DNA of 64,000 nt from Stutzerimonas frequens (GTDB taxonomy: Bacteria; Pseudomonadota; Gammaproteobacteria; Pseudomonadales; Pseudomonadaceae): NCBI RefSeq assembly GCF_024448335.1, contig NZ_JAMOHM010000003.1, positions 1 through 64,000 on the forward strand. The letters are read 5' to 3'. The notes below the pieces were generated by a model. It saw nothing but the letters and a program-made list of their open reading frames with translations, searched no databases and had not been told where the DNA came from. Positions 17,451 to 26,431 of the stretch are shown piece after piece (position 1 is the first letter of the stretch; every line of letters starts with the position of its first letter). Position numbers and translations under genes: made by a program.

Positions 17451-20008
17451 CAGAGCACCTCCTGGGTAAGTGGGATCAGGTGAAGTTCGCTGGCGCGCAC
17501 CGGCCGACGCTGGCCACGCTCCTTGACGAAGTGGATGTCCGGGTCGGCGCGCCCGTCGTTGACGAAGGTGCGGAAGCGCTTGAGCTTCTCCGGATCGGAG
17601 ATGGCGTTGGCCCATTCGCACTGGTAGCTGTCGACCACGTGCTGCATCTGGCTCTCCAGCTCGGCGGCGAGGTTCAGGCTGTCGTCGAGGATGACGTCCT
17701 TCAGGTAGTCCAGGCCGCCTTCCAGGCTTTCGCGCCAGACCGAGGTACGCTGCAGCTTGTCGGCGGTGCGCACGTAGAACATCAAGACGCGGTCGATGAT
17801 GCGGATCAGCGTTTCGTCGTCGAGGTCGGTGGCGAACAGTTCGGCATGCCGCGGGCGCATGCCGCCGTTGCCGCAGATGTAGAGGTTCCAGCCCTTGTCG
17901 GTGGCGATCACGCCGATGTCCTTGCTCTGCGCCTCGGCGCATTCGCGGGTACAGCCCGATACGGCGAACTTGATCTTGTGCGGCGCACGCAGGCCCTTGT
18001 AGCGGTCCTCCAGGCGCAGCGCCATGCCGACGCTGTCCTGCACGCCGTAGCGGCACCAGGTGCTGCCGACGCAGGATTTCACCGTGCGCAGGCTCTTGCC
18101 GTAGGCGTGGCCGGTCTCGAAGCCGGCGGCGATCAGCTCGCCCCAGATGTCCGGCAGTTCGTGCAGCTGAGCGCCGAACAGGTCGATGCGCTGGCCGCCG
18201 GTGATCTTGGTGTAGAGGTCGTATTTCTTCGCCACCTGGCCGATGGCAATCAGCCCCTCGGGCGTGATCTCACCACCCGGGATGCGCGGCACCACCGAGT
18301 AGGTGCCGTTCTTCTGCATGTTGGCCATGAAGGTGTCGTTGGTGTCCTGCAGCGGAATCAGCGCCGGATCGGTGATCGGCTGGTTCCAGCAGGAGGCGAG
18401 GATCGAACCCACCGTCGGCTTGCAGATGTCGCAACCGACATGCCCGCGACCATGCTTGGCCAGCAGTTCGGCGAAGCTCTGGATGCCCTCGACGCGGACG
18501 ATGCCGTACAGCTCCTGGCGGGTGTAGGCGAAGTGCTCGCACAGGCTCTTGTCCACCGCCACGCCGCGCGCTGCCAGTTCGGCGTCGAACACCAGCTTGA
18601 GCAGGGCATTGCAGCCGCCGCAGCCGGTGGCCGCCTTGGTCACGGCCTTGAGCTCGCCGAGGTCGGTGACGCCAGCGTCGACCTGGCAGCACACCGCGCC
18701 CTTGCTGACGTTGTGGCAGGAACAGATGGTCGCGCTGGCCGGCAGGGCGTCCGGGCCAAGGGTCGGAGCGCCCTCGGTCTGCGGCAGGATCAGCGCGGAC
18801 GGATCGGCCGGCAGCTTGATGCCGTTCTGCGCGTACTGCAGCAGGGTGTCGTAGTAGCTGTTGTCGCCGACCAGCACCGCGCCGAGCACGGTCTTGCCAT
18901 TGGCGGATACCACCAGACGGCGATAGCTGGCGGTCGCCTCGTCGATGAAGCGGTAGCTGCGCGAGCCCGGGGTCGCGCCATGGGCATCGCCGATGGAGCC
19001 TACATCGACGCCGAGCAGCTTGAGCTTGGTCGACATGTCGGCGCCGTAGAACGGCTCGTGCGGTTTCTCGGCCAGCTGCGCGGCGACACTGCGCGCCATG
19101 CTGTAGCCCGGCGCGACGAGGCCGAATACGCTGCCGTTCCAGCTGGCGCATTCGCCGATGGCGAAGATCGCCGGGTCCGAGGTGCGGCATTCGCTGTCAA
19201 TGACGATGCCGCCGCGCGCGGCGATCTCTAGGTCCGCGACTCGGCCGAGGGCATCCTGCGGGCGGATGCCGGCGGAGAACACGATCAGGTCGGTTTCGAG
19301 AAACTCACCATCCTGGAAAACCATGCGGTAGGCGTGTTGCTCGCCGGCGACGATTTCCTGGGTGGCGCGCGACAGGTGCACACCGACGCCCAGCGCCTCG
19401 ATGCGCGCCTTCAGCGCCGCGCCGCCGGCATCGTCCAGCTGCACCGGCATCAGGCGCGGGGCGAACTCGACCACGTGGGCTTCCAGGCCGAGCGACTTCA
19501 GCGCGTTGGCCGCCTCCAGGCCGAGCAAGCCGCCGCCGACCACCACCCCGCGGCGTGCGCCGCTGGCGGCAGCGCGAATGCCATCGAGATCCTCGAGGGT
19601 GCGGTAGACCAGTCGCGAGTTGCCCTCGGCACCTGGAATCGGAGGTACGAAGGGGTAGGAGCCGGTGGCGAGGATCAGCTTGTCGTAGGGCTGGCGACCG
19701 CTGCCGGTGACCACTTCCTTGCGCTCGCGGTCGATCTCCAGCACTTGCTCGCCCAGGTGGACCTTTACGCCGTGGCTGCTGTAGTAATCGGCATTGCACA
19801 TCGCCAACGATTCGGCATCGCGGCCGCCGAAGTACTCGGACAGGTGCACGCGGTCGTAAGCGCGCTGGTGTTCCTCGCCGAAGACGTGCACGTCGTAGCG
19901 GGCGAGGGCGTCCTGTTCGATCAGCTGTTCGATGCAGTGATGCCCGACCATGCCGTTGCCGACAATGACCAATGTCTCGTGCTTGAGCGGGGTGACGGTT
20001 GAACTCAT
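17450..20008 (-). CDS. nirB: Nitrite reductase (NADH) large subunit
   Basis: An 852-residue protein from the ATG at 20008. It has an N-terminal FAD/NAD-binding domain (VIVGNGMVGHHC, GGGLLGLEAANAL), a BFD-like [2Fe-2S] domain (CSCHNVSKGAVCC ... CGGC, about 425-475), and a sulfite/nitrite reductase domain with siroheme/[4Fe-4S] ligands CVGSTWC and CTREC (about 630-680). It reduces nitrite to ammonium with NADH. Length and order match family members. The 5' leader carries antitermination-type RNA structures described separately. No nitrate reductase gene lies in the window. Confidence 0.96.
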   Translation of the reverse strand: MSSTVTPLKHETLVIVGNGMVGHHCIEQLIEQDALARYDVHVFGEEHQRAYDRVHLSEYFGGRDAESLAMCNADYYSSHGVKVHLGEQVLEIDRERKEVVTGSGRQPYDKLILATGSYPFVPPIPGAEGNSRLVYRTLEDLDGIRAAASGARRGVVVGGGLLGLEAANALKSLGLEAHVVEFAPRLMPVQLDDAGGAALKARIEALGVGVHLSRATQEIVAGEQHAYRMVFQDGEFLETDLIVFSAGIRPQDALGRVADLEIAARGGIVIDSECRTSDPAIFAIGECASWNGSVFGLVAPGYSMARSVAAQLAEKPHEPFYGADMSTKLKLLGVDVGSIGDAHGATPGSRSYRFIDEATASYRRLVVSANGKTVLGAVLVGDNSYYDTLLQYAQNGIKLPADPSALILPQTEGAPTLGPDALPASATICSCHNVSKGAVCCQVDAGVTDLGELKAVTKAATGCGGCNALLKLVFDAELAARGVAVDKSLCEHFAYTRQELYGIVRVEGIQSFAELLAKHGRGHVGCDICKPTVGSILASCWNQPITDPALIPLQDTNDTFMANMQKNGTYSVVPRIPGGEITPEGLIAIGQVAKKYDLYTKITGGQRIDLFGAQLHELPDIWGELIAAGFETGHAYGKSLRTVKSCVGSTWCRYGVQDSVGMALRLEDRYKGLRAPHKIKFAVSGCTRECAEAQSKDIGVIATDKGWNLYICGNGGMRPRHAELFATDLDDETLIRIIDRVLMFYVRTADKLQRTSVWRESLEGGLDYLKDVILDDSLNLAAELESQMQHVVDSYQCEWANAISDPEKLKRFRTFVNDGRADPDIHFVKERGQRRPVRASELHLIPLTQEVL

Positions 20009-20052
20009 AGCCTTTCCTCTCGAGCGGCTGCGGCACGCGGCCGGCAAAACGC

Positions 20053-20093
20053 AAAAAGGCGCCTGGAGCTGGGGGTCAGCTCCAGGCGCCTTT
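20053..20093 (-). terminator. Leader terminator (attenuator) of nirB
   Basis: A perfect 17-bp inverted repeat (20055-20071 with 20077-20093) with a 5-base loop is followed on the transcript by TTTTT. It lies 45 bases before the nirB start and downstream of the predicted promoter. It would therefore stop nirB transcription unless antiterminated, as in NasR/NasT-controlled nitrate and nitrite assimilation operons. Confidence 0.85.
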
Positions 20094-20167
20094 GCCTGGT
20101 TTCAAATATGTGTGGGGGCGATTGGCCTGGCGTCGTTGCCTGCGTCACCCGGTCCCGTGCCTGCTGG

Positions 20168-20214
20168 CAGGCGGTCGTCGGTGACCGCCTGGGACGTGCT
20201 GCCGTGGTGGCAGC
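20168..20214 (-). promoter_or_regulatory. Tandem leader hairpins, probable ANTAR (NasT-type) antiterminator site
   Basis: Two hairpins lie between the predicted start site and the terminator. The first (20214-20198) has a 6-bp stem GCTGCC/GGCAGC with loop ACCAC. The second (20191-20168) has a perfect 9-bp stem CAGGCGGTC/GACCGCCTG with the six-base loop ACCGAC. ANTAR proteins such as NasR and NasT are known to bind paired hairpins with hexaloops carrying A1 and G4, which the second loop fits exactly. The first loop is five bases if fully paired, so the match is imperfect. Confidence 0.65.
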
Positions 20215-20228
20215 TGTTGCAAGGGATT

Positions 20229-20245
20229 TAGCAGGTTGCGTGCCA
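20229..20245 (-). promoter_or_regulatory. Sigma54-type promoter for nirB operon
   Basis: On the minus strand TGGCACG-CAAC-CTGCTA matches the -24/-12 consensus TGGCACG-N4-TTGCA with one main change (C for the first T of TTGC). GG and GC have the required spacing. The start would be near 20219, just before the two leader hairpins. Sigma54 with NtrC control is typical for nitrogen assimilation. Confidence 0.65.
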
Positions 20246-20398
20246 GCTGCGTTGATGCACCGCTGCAGGCCACAGTTGGCGGGCCCGCGCGGGTTTGTCT
20301 GGGGGGTTGATTCGCAGCCTGCCGCACGAGGCGGCTGAACCACTTCGGTGCGACAGGCGCGGTGCGCTCACTGATTTGGGGCGATCTGCATGCTGCCG

Positions 20399-21157
20399 TT
20401 AGCTACCGAAGGCCTCGCGGAGCAGCTGCGGCAATGCCTGGCCGGCGGGCAGCGCGAGCAGGTGTTCGCGGCGGCCCTGCGGCGCGTCACCCTGCGGGTT
20501 GATATGCACCACCGTGGCGCCGGCGTCGCGTGCCCGATGTGGCACCTCGGCGGCCGGGTAGACCATTCCGGAGGTGCCGACCGAGAGCAACAGGTCGCAG
20601 TCTTGTGCGGCGGCGAAGGCGGCGTGCAGTGCATCATCCGGCAGGCTCTCGCCGAACCAGACCACGCCCGGCCGCAGCGATCCGCCGCAATGAGTGCAGC
20701 GTGGCGGCTCGAGACGACGCCCGCCTTCCGGCTCGTCGGGCACGGGCAGCGGCTCGGCCGGCTCGCGGGCGCAGTCGAAGCAGCGCGGCCGGTGCAGGCT
20801 GCCGTGCAGGTGGATCACCTCGCGGCTGCCGGCGCGCTCGTGCAGGTCGTCGACGTTCTGCGTGATGAGCGTGAGCTGCGGCACATGGCCGGCCAGCTCG
20901 GCAATAGCCTGGTGCGCCGGGTTTGGTTGTGCCTTGGCCACCTGCATGCGCCGCCATTCGTACCAGCCCCAGACCAGCGCGGGATCGCGACGGAAGGCCT
21001 CCGCCGTGGCCAGCGCGGCGGGGTCGAAGCGCTCCCACAGCCCACTGAGCGCGTCGCGAAAGGTCGGGATGCCACTTTCGGCAGAGACGCCGGCCCCGGT
21101 AAAGACGACGACACGGGTCGCCGCAGCCAGCGCCGCGGGCAGCTCGGTTGCTTGCAT
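20399..21157 (-). CDS. cobB: NAD-dependent protein deacylase, Sir2 class III (CobB-like)
   Basis: A 252-residue sirtuin. It has the NAD site GAGVSAESGIPTFRD, TQNVDDLHERAG, the catalytic histidine in HLHGS, two zinc cysteine pairs (CFDC and CTHC) and GVVWFGE. Residues Y66 and R69 (YEWR) match the Y-x-x-R signature of class III sirtuins, which favour removal of succinyl and malonyl groups. It is divergent from the HemN-like gene, with the Anr-type box between them. Confidence 0.92.
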   Translation of the reverse strand: MQATELPAALAAATRVVVFTGAGVSAESGIPTFRDALSGLWERFDPAALATAEAFRRDPALVWGWYEWRRMQVAKAQPNPAHQAIAELAGHVPQLTLITQNVDDLHERAGSREVIHLHGSLHRPRCFDCAREPAEPLPVPDEPEGGRRLEPPRCTHCGGSLRPGVVWFGESLPDDALHAAFAAAQDCDLLLSVGTSGMVYPAAEVPHRARDAGATVVHINPQGDAPQGRREHLLALPAGQALPQLLREAFGS

Positions 21158-21297
21158 GTTCGGCTCCTGTCAGCAGAGTAGGGCTACCAATACCACCTGC
21201 CGCGCGTTTCCCAAAGCCCGCCGGCCAGCGCCGAATGCGTGGGGTGTCGCCGGCTTTCTGACCGTCCGGCTGATGGTTGGCGCCATTTGTCACCTAC

Positions 21298-21311
21298 TTG
21301 ACGGGGGTCAA
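21298..21311 (+). promoter_or_regulatory. Anr/Dnr (FNR-type) box
   Basis: TTGAC-GGGG-GTCAA is a perfect dyad matching the Anr/Dnr consensus TTGAT-N4-ATCAA with the frequent C/G variant. A GATGAT hexamer at 21333-21338 is placed as a -10 would be for a site centred near -41.5 of a rightward promoter. Low-oxygen or nitric-oxide induction of the HemN-like gene is inferred; a role on the leftward sirtuin gene is also possible. The rest of the 314-base gap shows nothing else clear. Confidence 0.7.
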
Positions 21312-21471
21312 CGCCGCCCGTGGCGGCTCACGGATGATGCGTCCAAGGCGGCCGTGAGCGTTGTTGCGCTGGCCTGAAACGCCACCACCGGCGTAGGCAC
21401 AGCTGTGGCAATGCGGCTGGCGATGAAACTTCTACGACTGCAAAAGCGCTATTCGATGCCGGGAGGCTCTT

Positions 21472-22800
21472 ATGCTTGGCTCAGTGAACTGGGACGACGG
21501 CCTGGTGCAACGTTACGGTCAGATCGGTCAGCTGCAATGCGGCTATCCGGCCGTATTCGATTTCACCGACCGCATCGCGCCGCTGGACCTGCTACGTGCG
21601 CTACGAGAAAGCCGGCGCGCCGGTCGGCCGTTGTCGCTGTCGGTCCGGCAACCCGTCGGGCCAGCCCTGCCGGCCGACGATGCGGCTGCGTATCAGCTGA
21701 GCCTGCAGCATGAGATCGAACAGCTTGCCTGCCATGTCGGGCCGTCCCAGCAGGTCGAGCAGTTGCACCTGTCTGTCGGCACGCTGGGTATCGCGGCGCT
21801 GCGCCGGCTGGTCGGCGTGCTCAAGTCGCGCTTCCAGCTGGCCGAGAGTGGCGCGGCCAGTTTCACCGCCGAAATCGAGTTGGCGCACGCCGACTGGCCA
21901 TTGATCGGTGCGCTGCATGAGCTGGGCTTCAACCAACTCAGCGTCAGCGTTCCGGACCTGCGCGCCGACGACGGTGGCACGGTGGCCTACTTCCGCAGCT
22001 CCGCGCGTATTCGTGCGGTGATCGAGGCGGCACACGCGCTGCACTATCGCTCGGTGAACCTGGATCTTGGCTACGGCCGGTCCTGGCAGACACCGGCGAG
22101 CTTCGCCCGCAAGCTGGCCTCGATCATCGAACTCGCACCCGATCAGGTGACGATGTTCGATTACCGTGATGCCGCGCCGGTGGGTGGCAGCCGTCTGGGG
22201 TTGGCCTCGATTGCCGATACCCTGGCGATGTACCGGCATGGTGTCGAGCAGCTCAGCGCGGCCGGCTATCGCTACATCGGCCTGGGCAAGTTCGTTCTGC
22301 CGCACGATGACCTGGCCATGGGGCAGGAGATCGGCGTGCTGCACCACGATGTCGCCGGCTACACGCTGCATGGCGACTGCGATCATCTCGGCATTGGCAT
22401 CGGTGCCATCAGCCGCATCGGCGAACTGTACTGCCAGAACGCCGATACGCTGCCCGCCTATCAACGAGCCATCGAGCAGGGCCAGCTGCCCAGCACCAGT
22501 GGGCTGCACCCGCTTCATCTGGACCGTCTGCACCGCGCGCTGTTCGAGCGCCTGGTCTGCACCTTCGAACTGGATTTCGCGGCGCTCGCCGCACAGCACG
22601 GCGTCGATGTCCGCCAGCGCTACGCGCGGCACTGGCCGGCGCTGCGGCGACTGCATGCCGATGGCGTGATCGAGCTGAACGACTACGGGCTACGCATACC
22701 GTCCCATGCGCGCCTGCTGGTGGCCGCGGTATGTGCGGCCTTCGAGCAGTTCGATGCCGAAGCCATCGGCAGCTCGGCTGGGCGCGGCTGGCACAGCTGA
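21472..22800 (+). CDS. HemN-like protein lacking the radical-SAM cluster motif
   Basis: A 442-residue protein that aligns from end to end with oxygen-independent coproporphyrinogen III oxidase as I know it: RYGQIG, LLRALRESRRAGRPLSL, EIEQLACH, VEQLHLSVGT, AAGYRYIGLGKFVLPHDDLA, GYTLHGDCDHLGIGIGAISRIG and YCQNADTL. The CxxxCxxC loop that holds the [4Fe-4S] cluster is missing: after LSLSVRQPV the chain runs GPALPADDAAAY with no cysteine, about 12 residues shorter than HemN. The SAM-binding GGGTPT is SVGTLG. The reading frame is intact, so this is not a recent frameshift. It is probably non-catalytic as an oxidase; heme/porphyrin binding or regulation is a guess. Confidence 0.85.
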   Translation: MLGSVNWDDGLVQRYGQIGQLQCGYPAVFDFTDRIAPLDLLRALRESRRAGRPLSLSVRQPVGPALPADDAAAYQLSLQHEIEQLACHVGPSQQVEQLHLSVGTLGIAALRRLVGVLKSRFQLAESGAASFTAEIELAHADWPLIGALHELGFNQLSVSVPDLRADDGGTVAYFRSSARIRAVIEAAHALHYRSVNLDLGYGRSWQTPASFARKLASIIELAPDQVTMFDYRDAAPVGGSRLGLASIADTLAMYRHGVEQLSAAGYRYIGLGKFVLPHDDLAMGQEIGVLHHDVAGYTLHGDCDHLGIGIGAISRIGELYCQNADTLPAYQRAIEQGQLPSTSGLHPLHLDRLHRALFERLVCTFELDFAALAAQHGVDVRQRYARHWPALRRLHADGVIELNDYGLRIPSHARLLVAAVCAAFEQFDAEAIGSSAGRGWHS

Positions 22801-22814
22801 GCGCGGCGTGGCCG

Positions 22815-24311
22815 TCACTGCACGATGAAGCGGGCGCCCAGGCTTCCGAGACGGGCGGCCAGTTCATGCAGCTGACGGCCATCGTTGTCCAGCTGACTGG
22901 CACCGTCGGCATTGCGTTCGGCGACCTGCTGCACGCTATGCAGGTGCCGACCGACATCGGCCGATACTGCAGTCTGTTCGTGGGTGGCCGCGGCGATCAT
23001 CTCGTTCATCCGACTGATCGCTTCTACCTCGCTGGCGATAGCATCCAGTAGCGCGGTGGTCTGCTGGCTGCTGCTGACACAGCGGGCGACGCTAGCGCGG
23101 CTGTTCTGCATGGCCTCGGTGGCCTTGCGACTGCCGTGCTGCAGGCGGCTGATGATTTCCTGGATCTCGGTGGTGGAGGCAGCGGTCTTCTGCGCCAGGT
23201 TGCGCACTTCGTCGGCGACCACGGCGAAGCCGCGACCCTGGTCGCCGGCCCGTGCGGCTTCGATGGCAGCGTTGAGCGCCAGCAGGTTGGTCTGCTCGGC
23301 AATCGTACGGATCACTTCCAGCACCCGGTCGATCTGTGCCGATTGCGTGGCCAGCTCCTGCACCACGAGTTCGGTGCCTTCGATGTGTTCGGCGAGGGTG
23401 CCGATCTCGCTGCGCACGCCGCTCACTGCACTGCGCCCCTGACCGGCCTGCTGACTGGCGCCCTGCGCGGCCTGTGCGGCGCGGTCGGCATGGGCGGCGA
23501 CGTCATCGATGGCTACCGCCATCTGCCGCATGGCTTCGACGATGTAGGCGGTTTCGTCGAGCTGTCGGCTGGCACCGTCGCGAAGCTGGCGTGTCGCCTG
23601 GCTCAGGCTGGTGGCGGTGCCGCCGAGGCCGCCGGTGTCGCGTACCACCGCACCCACCAGGGCACCGAGCTGGTCGAGCAGCAAGTTGAAACGGCGCGCT
23701 ACCGGCCCGCTGACTTCGCTGCGGTGACGCAGGTCGATGTGCTCCGGGTTTGCGCTGATGGCTCCGGCGGTGCTCAGCAGCGCATCGCCCTCACGGGCTT
23801 CTGCGTTGGCACGAATGGCCAGGTAGATCAGGATCGCGCTCTCCAGCACGACATAGAAGGCATGCAGGAATACCGCAGCCCAGCTGCCTTCGGGCATCAG
23901 GTACACACCGGCACCGTGTTGTTGCAGGGCGAAGAAACCGAGGTGATGCACGGCAATGGTCGCTGCCGCGACCACGATCGGCAGCCAGTCGCGGTAGTAC
24001 ACCAGGAACGCCAGCAGGGCGAAGATGCCGAAGTGCATTTCCAGCATGCCGTGGGCTTGGTTGATGTGCAGCGCGGCGAGCACCATGAACGCGGCGCCGA
24101 TCAGGCAGCGCAGCAGGCGTGTGCCGGGAATGAGCAGGTACAGCGCGGTGAGCGCGATCCCGGTAAGGCCTCCGATCACCAGGGCCTGGGCCCAGTTTTC
24201 ATAGAACACCGCGATCGCCAGGCCGTACGCCACCAGAAACCAGATGACGCCGAGCATGATGCGGTCGGCCTTGAGGTAATACGCTTGCAACGTGACGCTC
24301 TCGCTGCTCAT
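22815..24311 (-). CDS. Methyl-accepting chemotaxis protein with integral-membrane sensor
   Basis: A 498-residue chemoreceptor. The first ~200 residues contain about six hydrophobic segments and no large periplasmic loop, with histidines at the membrane ([23 protein letters not shown]). The C-terminal half is a standard signalling hairpin with the highly conserved core [24 protein letters not shown] tip and [13 protein letters not shown]. It probably senses redox or a membrane-soluble signal; heme binding by the histidines is speculation. It lies 28 bases after cfa on the same strand and could be co-transcribed with the photolyase operon. Confidence 0.9.
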   Translation of the reverse strand: MSSESVTLQAYYLKADRIMLGVIWFLVAYGLAIAVFYENWAQALVIGGLTGIALTALYLLIPGTRLLRCLIGAAFMVLAALHINQAHGMLEMHFGIFALLAFLVYYRDWLPIVVAAATIAVHHLGFFALQQHGAGVYLMPEGSWAAVFLHAFYVVLESAILIYLAIRANAEAREGDALLSTAGAISANPEHIDLRHRSEVSGPVARRFNLLLDQLGALVGAVVRDTGGLGGTATSLSQATRQLRDGASRQLDETAYIVEAMRQMAVAIDDVAAHADRAAQAAQGASQQAGQGRSAVSGVRSEIGTLAEHIEGTELVVQELATQSAQIDRVLEVIRTIAEQTNLLALNAAIEAARAGDQGRGFAVVADEVRNLAQKTAASTTEIQEIISRLQHGSRKATEAMQNSRASVARCVSSSQQTTALLDAIASEVEAISRMNEMIAAATHEQTAVSADVGRHLHSVQQVAERNADGASQLDNDGRQLHELAARLGSLGARFIVQ

Positions 24312-24339
24312 GAAAGACTCCGGTAGGTAGGCGCAGGTG

Positions 24340-25629
24340 TTATCGGGTCTCGGCGCTGCTGCTTGACGCTACATAGAGCGGTTTCCGACGAGCGCCCGGT
24401 TTGGCCAGCAGCAGCTGCGCAGTACCGATGGCGCGCTCGAGGAAGCCGCCTTCGCAGTAGCACAGGTAGAACTCCCACAGCCGGTAGAAGTAGTCGTCGT
24501 AGCCGTGGCGCTCCAGCTCGCCGCGGGCGCGGCGGAAGTTTTCGTGCCAGAGGCGCAGGGTGCGTGCGTAGTGCTCGCCGAAGTCCTCCATGTGCAGCAG
24601 GTTCATGTCGGTGTCCTGCGACACCACGTTGAGCATGCGCTGCAGCGAGGGCAGGGCGCCGCCGGGGAAGATGTAGCGCTGGATGAAGTCGACGTTGCGC
24701 CGTGCCTGCTCATAGCGCTGGTCACGGATGGTGATGGCCTGCAACAGCATCAGGCCGTCGTCCTTGAGCAGCCGCGCGCACTGGCGGAAGTAGGTCGGCA
24801 GGAAGTCGTGGCCGACGGCCTCGATCATCTCGATGGACACCAGCTTGTCGAACTGGCCGTCGAGATCGCGATAGTCCTTCAGCAGCAGGGTGATGCGGTC
24901 CTGCAGGCCCTGCTCTTCGATGCGTCGCTGGGTGTAGGCGAACTGCTCGCGCGACAGGGTGGTAGTGGTCACGCGGCAGCCATAGTGGGTCGCTGCGTAC
25001 AGCGCCATGCTGCCCCAGCCGGTGCCGATCTCCAGCAAGTGGTCGTCGGGCTGCAGGTCGAGCTTTTCGCAGATGCGCTCGAGCTTGTGCAGCTGGGCCT
25101 GCTCCAGATCCTGTTCGGCGCTGGTGAACATCGCCGCCGAGTACATCATGGTCGGGTCGAGAAACTGCTCGAACAGCTCGTTGCCGAGGTCGTAGTGGGC
25201 GGCGATGTTGCGTTGCGAGCCGCTGCGGGTGTTGCGGTTGAGCCAGTGCAGGGCCTTGATCACCGGCTGGCCGAACAGCGCCAGGCTGCCGCGCTCGATG
25301 TTGTCGAGCACATCCAGGTTGGCAACGAACAGGCGGATCACCGCGGTGAGGTCCGGGCTGTGCCAGTAGCCATGGATGTACGCTTCGCCGGCGCCGATCG
25401 AGCCGCGCGCGGCGATCAGGCCCCAGGCGGCACTGTCGGTCACATGGATGTCCGCCTTGAGCGGGCTCGCCAGATCACCGAACAACCGGCAGACATCGCC
25501 ATCTTGCACGCGCAGCAACCCGTGACGCAGGTGCTCGAGGTGATTCAGCACGGTACGGCGCAGCAGGCTGCTGGCCAGGCCCACGCCGGCCAGCGGGCGG
25601 GCTTTGACGGTCAGGCTAGGGCTTTTCAT
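24340..25629 (-). CDS. cfa: Cyclopropane-fatty-acyl-phospholipid synthase-type methyltransferase
   Basis: A 429-residue protein with SAM motif [16 protein letters not shown] (about residue 203) and family segments [38 protein letters not shown] and [10 protein letters not shown]. Members transfer a methyl group from SAM to unsaturated acyl chains of membrane phospholipids. Related genes beside DUF1365 and flavin oxidoreductases are reported for light-induced lipid modification, so the product may be a modified fatty acid other than a plain cyclopropane. Its start overlaps DUF1365 by 14 bases. It is the last of eight tightly packed genes. Confidence 0.9.
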   Translation of the reverse strand: MKSPSLTVKARPLAGVGLASSLLRRTVLNHLEHLRHGLLRVQDGDVCRLFGDLASPLKADIHVTDSAAWGLIAARGSIGAGEAYIHGYWHSPDLTAVIRLFVANLDVLDNIERGSLALFGQPVIKALHWLNRNTRSGSQRNIAAHYDLGNELFEQFLDPTMMYSAAMFTSAEQDLEQAQLHKLERICEKLDLQPDDHLLEIGTGWGSMALYAATHYGCRVTTTTLSREQFAYTQRRIEEQGLQDRITLLLKDYRDLDGQFDKLVSIEMIEAVGHDFLPTYFRQCARLLKDDGLMLLQAITIRDQRYEQARRNVDFIQRYIFPGGALPSLQRMLNVVSQDTDMNLLHMEDFGEHYARTLRLWHENFRRARGELERHGYDDYFYRLWEFYLCYCEGGFLERAIGTAQLLLAKPGARRKPLYVASSSSAETR

Positions 25630-26431
25630 GACGGTCTCCGGAGGGTTGCGTGACGGCCAGCCCGTAAGAAGTCGCGGCGGGCTGGTGGGTGAAGATCGGC
25701 GTGCGCTTGAGCAACAGGCGCAGGGCCTGCCAATAGATGGCCAGCAACGTCTTGCCGGTCATCCAGGGGAAGCCCAGCAGGTAGCGGTATACGGCGCCGC
25801 GGGTCAGCGCCTCGCGCTGCAGGCCAAGGGTGGCGTCGAACAGCTTGCGGTCGCCCTGCCAGTCCTCCATGTGCACGCCGATGCGCTGGCCGGGCGGGTT
25901 GAAGCGCATGCGGTATTCCAGATCGCCGGGCAGGAACGGCGACACATGAAAGGTCTTGGCTACCGAGCAACGCAGGTTGCGATTGCCGCTGGCCGGCAGC
26001 ACGTAGTGATAACGTTCGCGCCAGGGCGTATTGCTGACTTCGCAGAGCACGGCAGTCAGCTGCTCCTGCTCGTCGAAGCAGTAGAAGAAGCTCACCGGGT
26101 TGAAGCACAGGCCCCAGCTGCGCGGCTGGGTCAGCAGGCGCACGGCTCCGCTGACCGGTCGACCCAGCGCCTCGCTGACACGTTGACGCACGGCATCGGC
26201 CAGGGCGATGCCCTGGCGGGTGTATTCGGGCAGATAGTCCTGCTCGCGGAAGGACAACGGCGCGAACCGGCCGCGGCCGCTCAGGGCGGACAGGCCGAGC
26301 ACGGCGTCCTGCTCGGCGAGGTCCAGGTACAGCAATCCCATGCGGTAGCTGAACGCATGCACACGGGGCGCGAAGCGACGATGCTGCACCCAGCCGCGGT
26401 ACAGCGCGCTGTGTACGATGACGCCGCTCAC
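25616..26431 (-). CDS. DUF1365 family protein
   Basis: A 271-residue protein of the DUF1365 family: HSALYRGWVQHRRFAPRVHAFSYR at the N-terminus, CFNPVSFFYCFDE near residue 110 and KTFHVSPFLPGDLEYRMRF in the middle. The biochemical role is unsettled; the family is regularly found with a cfa-like methyltransferase and a flavin oxidoreductase, as here. The start overlaps the upstream gene as ATGA, and the 3' end overlaps cfa. Confidence 0.88.
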   Translation of the reverse strand: MSGVIVHSALYRGWVQHRRFAPRVHAFSYRMGLLYLDLAEQDAVLGLSALSGRGRFAPLSFREQDYLPEYTRQGIALADAVRQRVSEALGRPVSGAVRLLTQPRSWGLCFNPVSFFYCFDEQEQLTAVLCEVSNTPWRERYHYVLPASGNRNLRCSVAKTFHVSPFLPGDLEYRMRFNPPGQRIGVHMEDWQGDRKLFDATLGLQREALTRGAVYRYLLGFPWMTGKTLLAIYWQALRLLLKRTPIFTHQPAATSYGLAVTQPSGDRHEKP

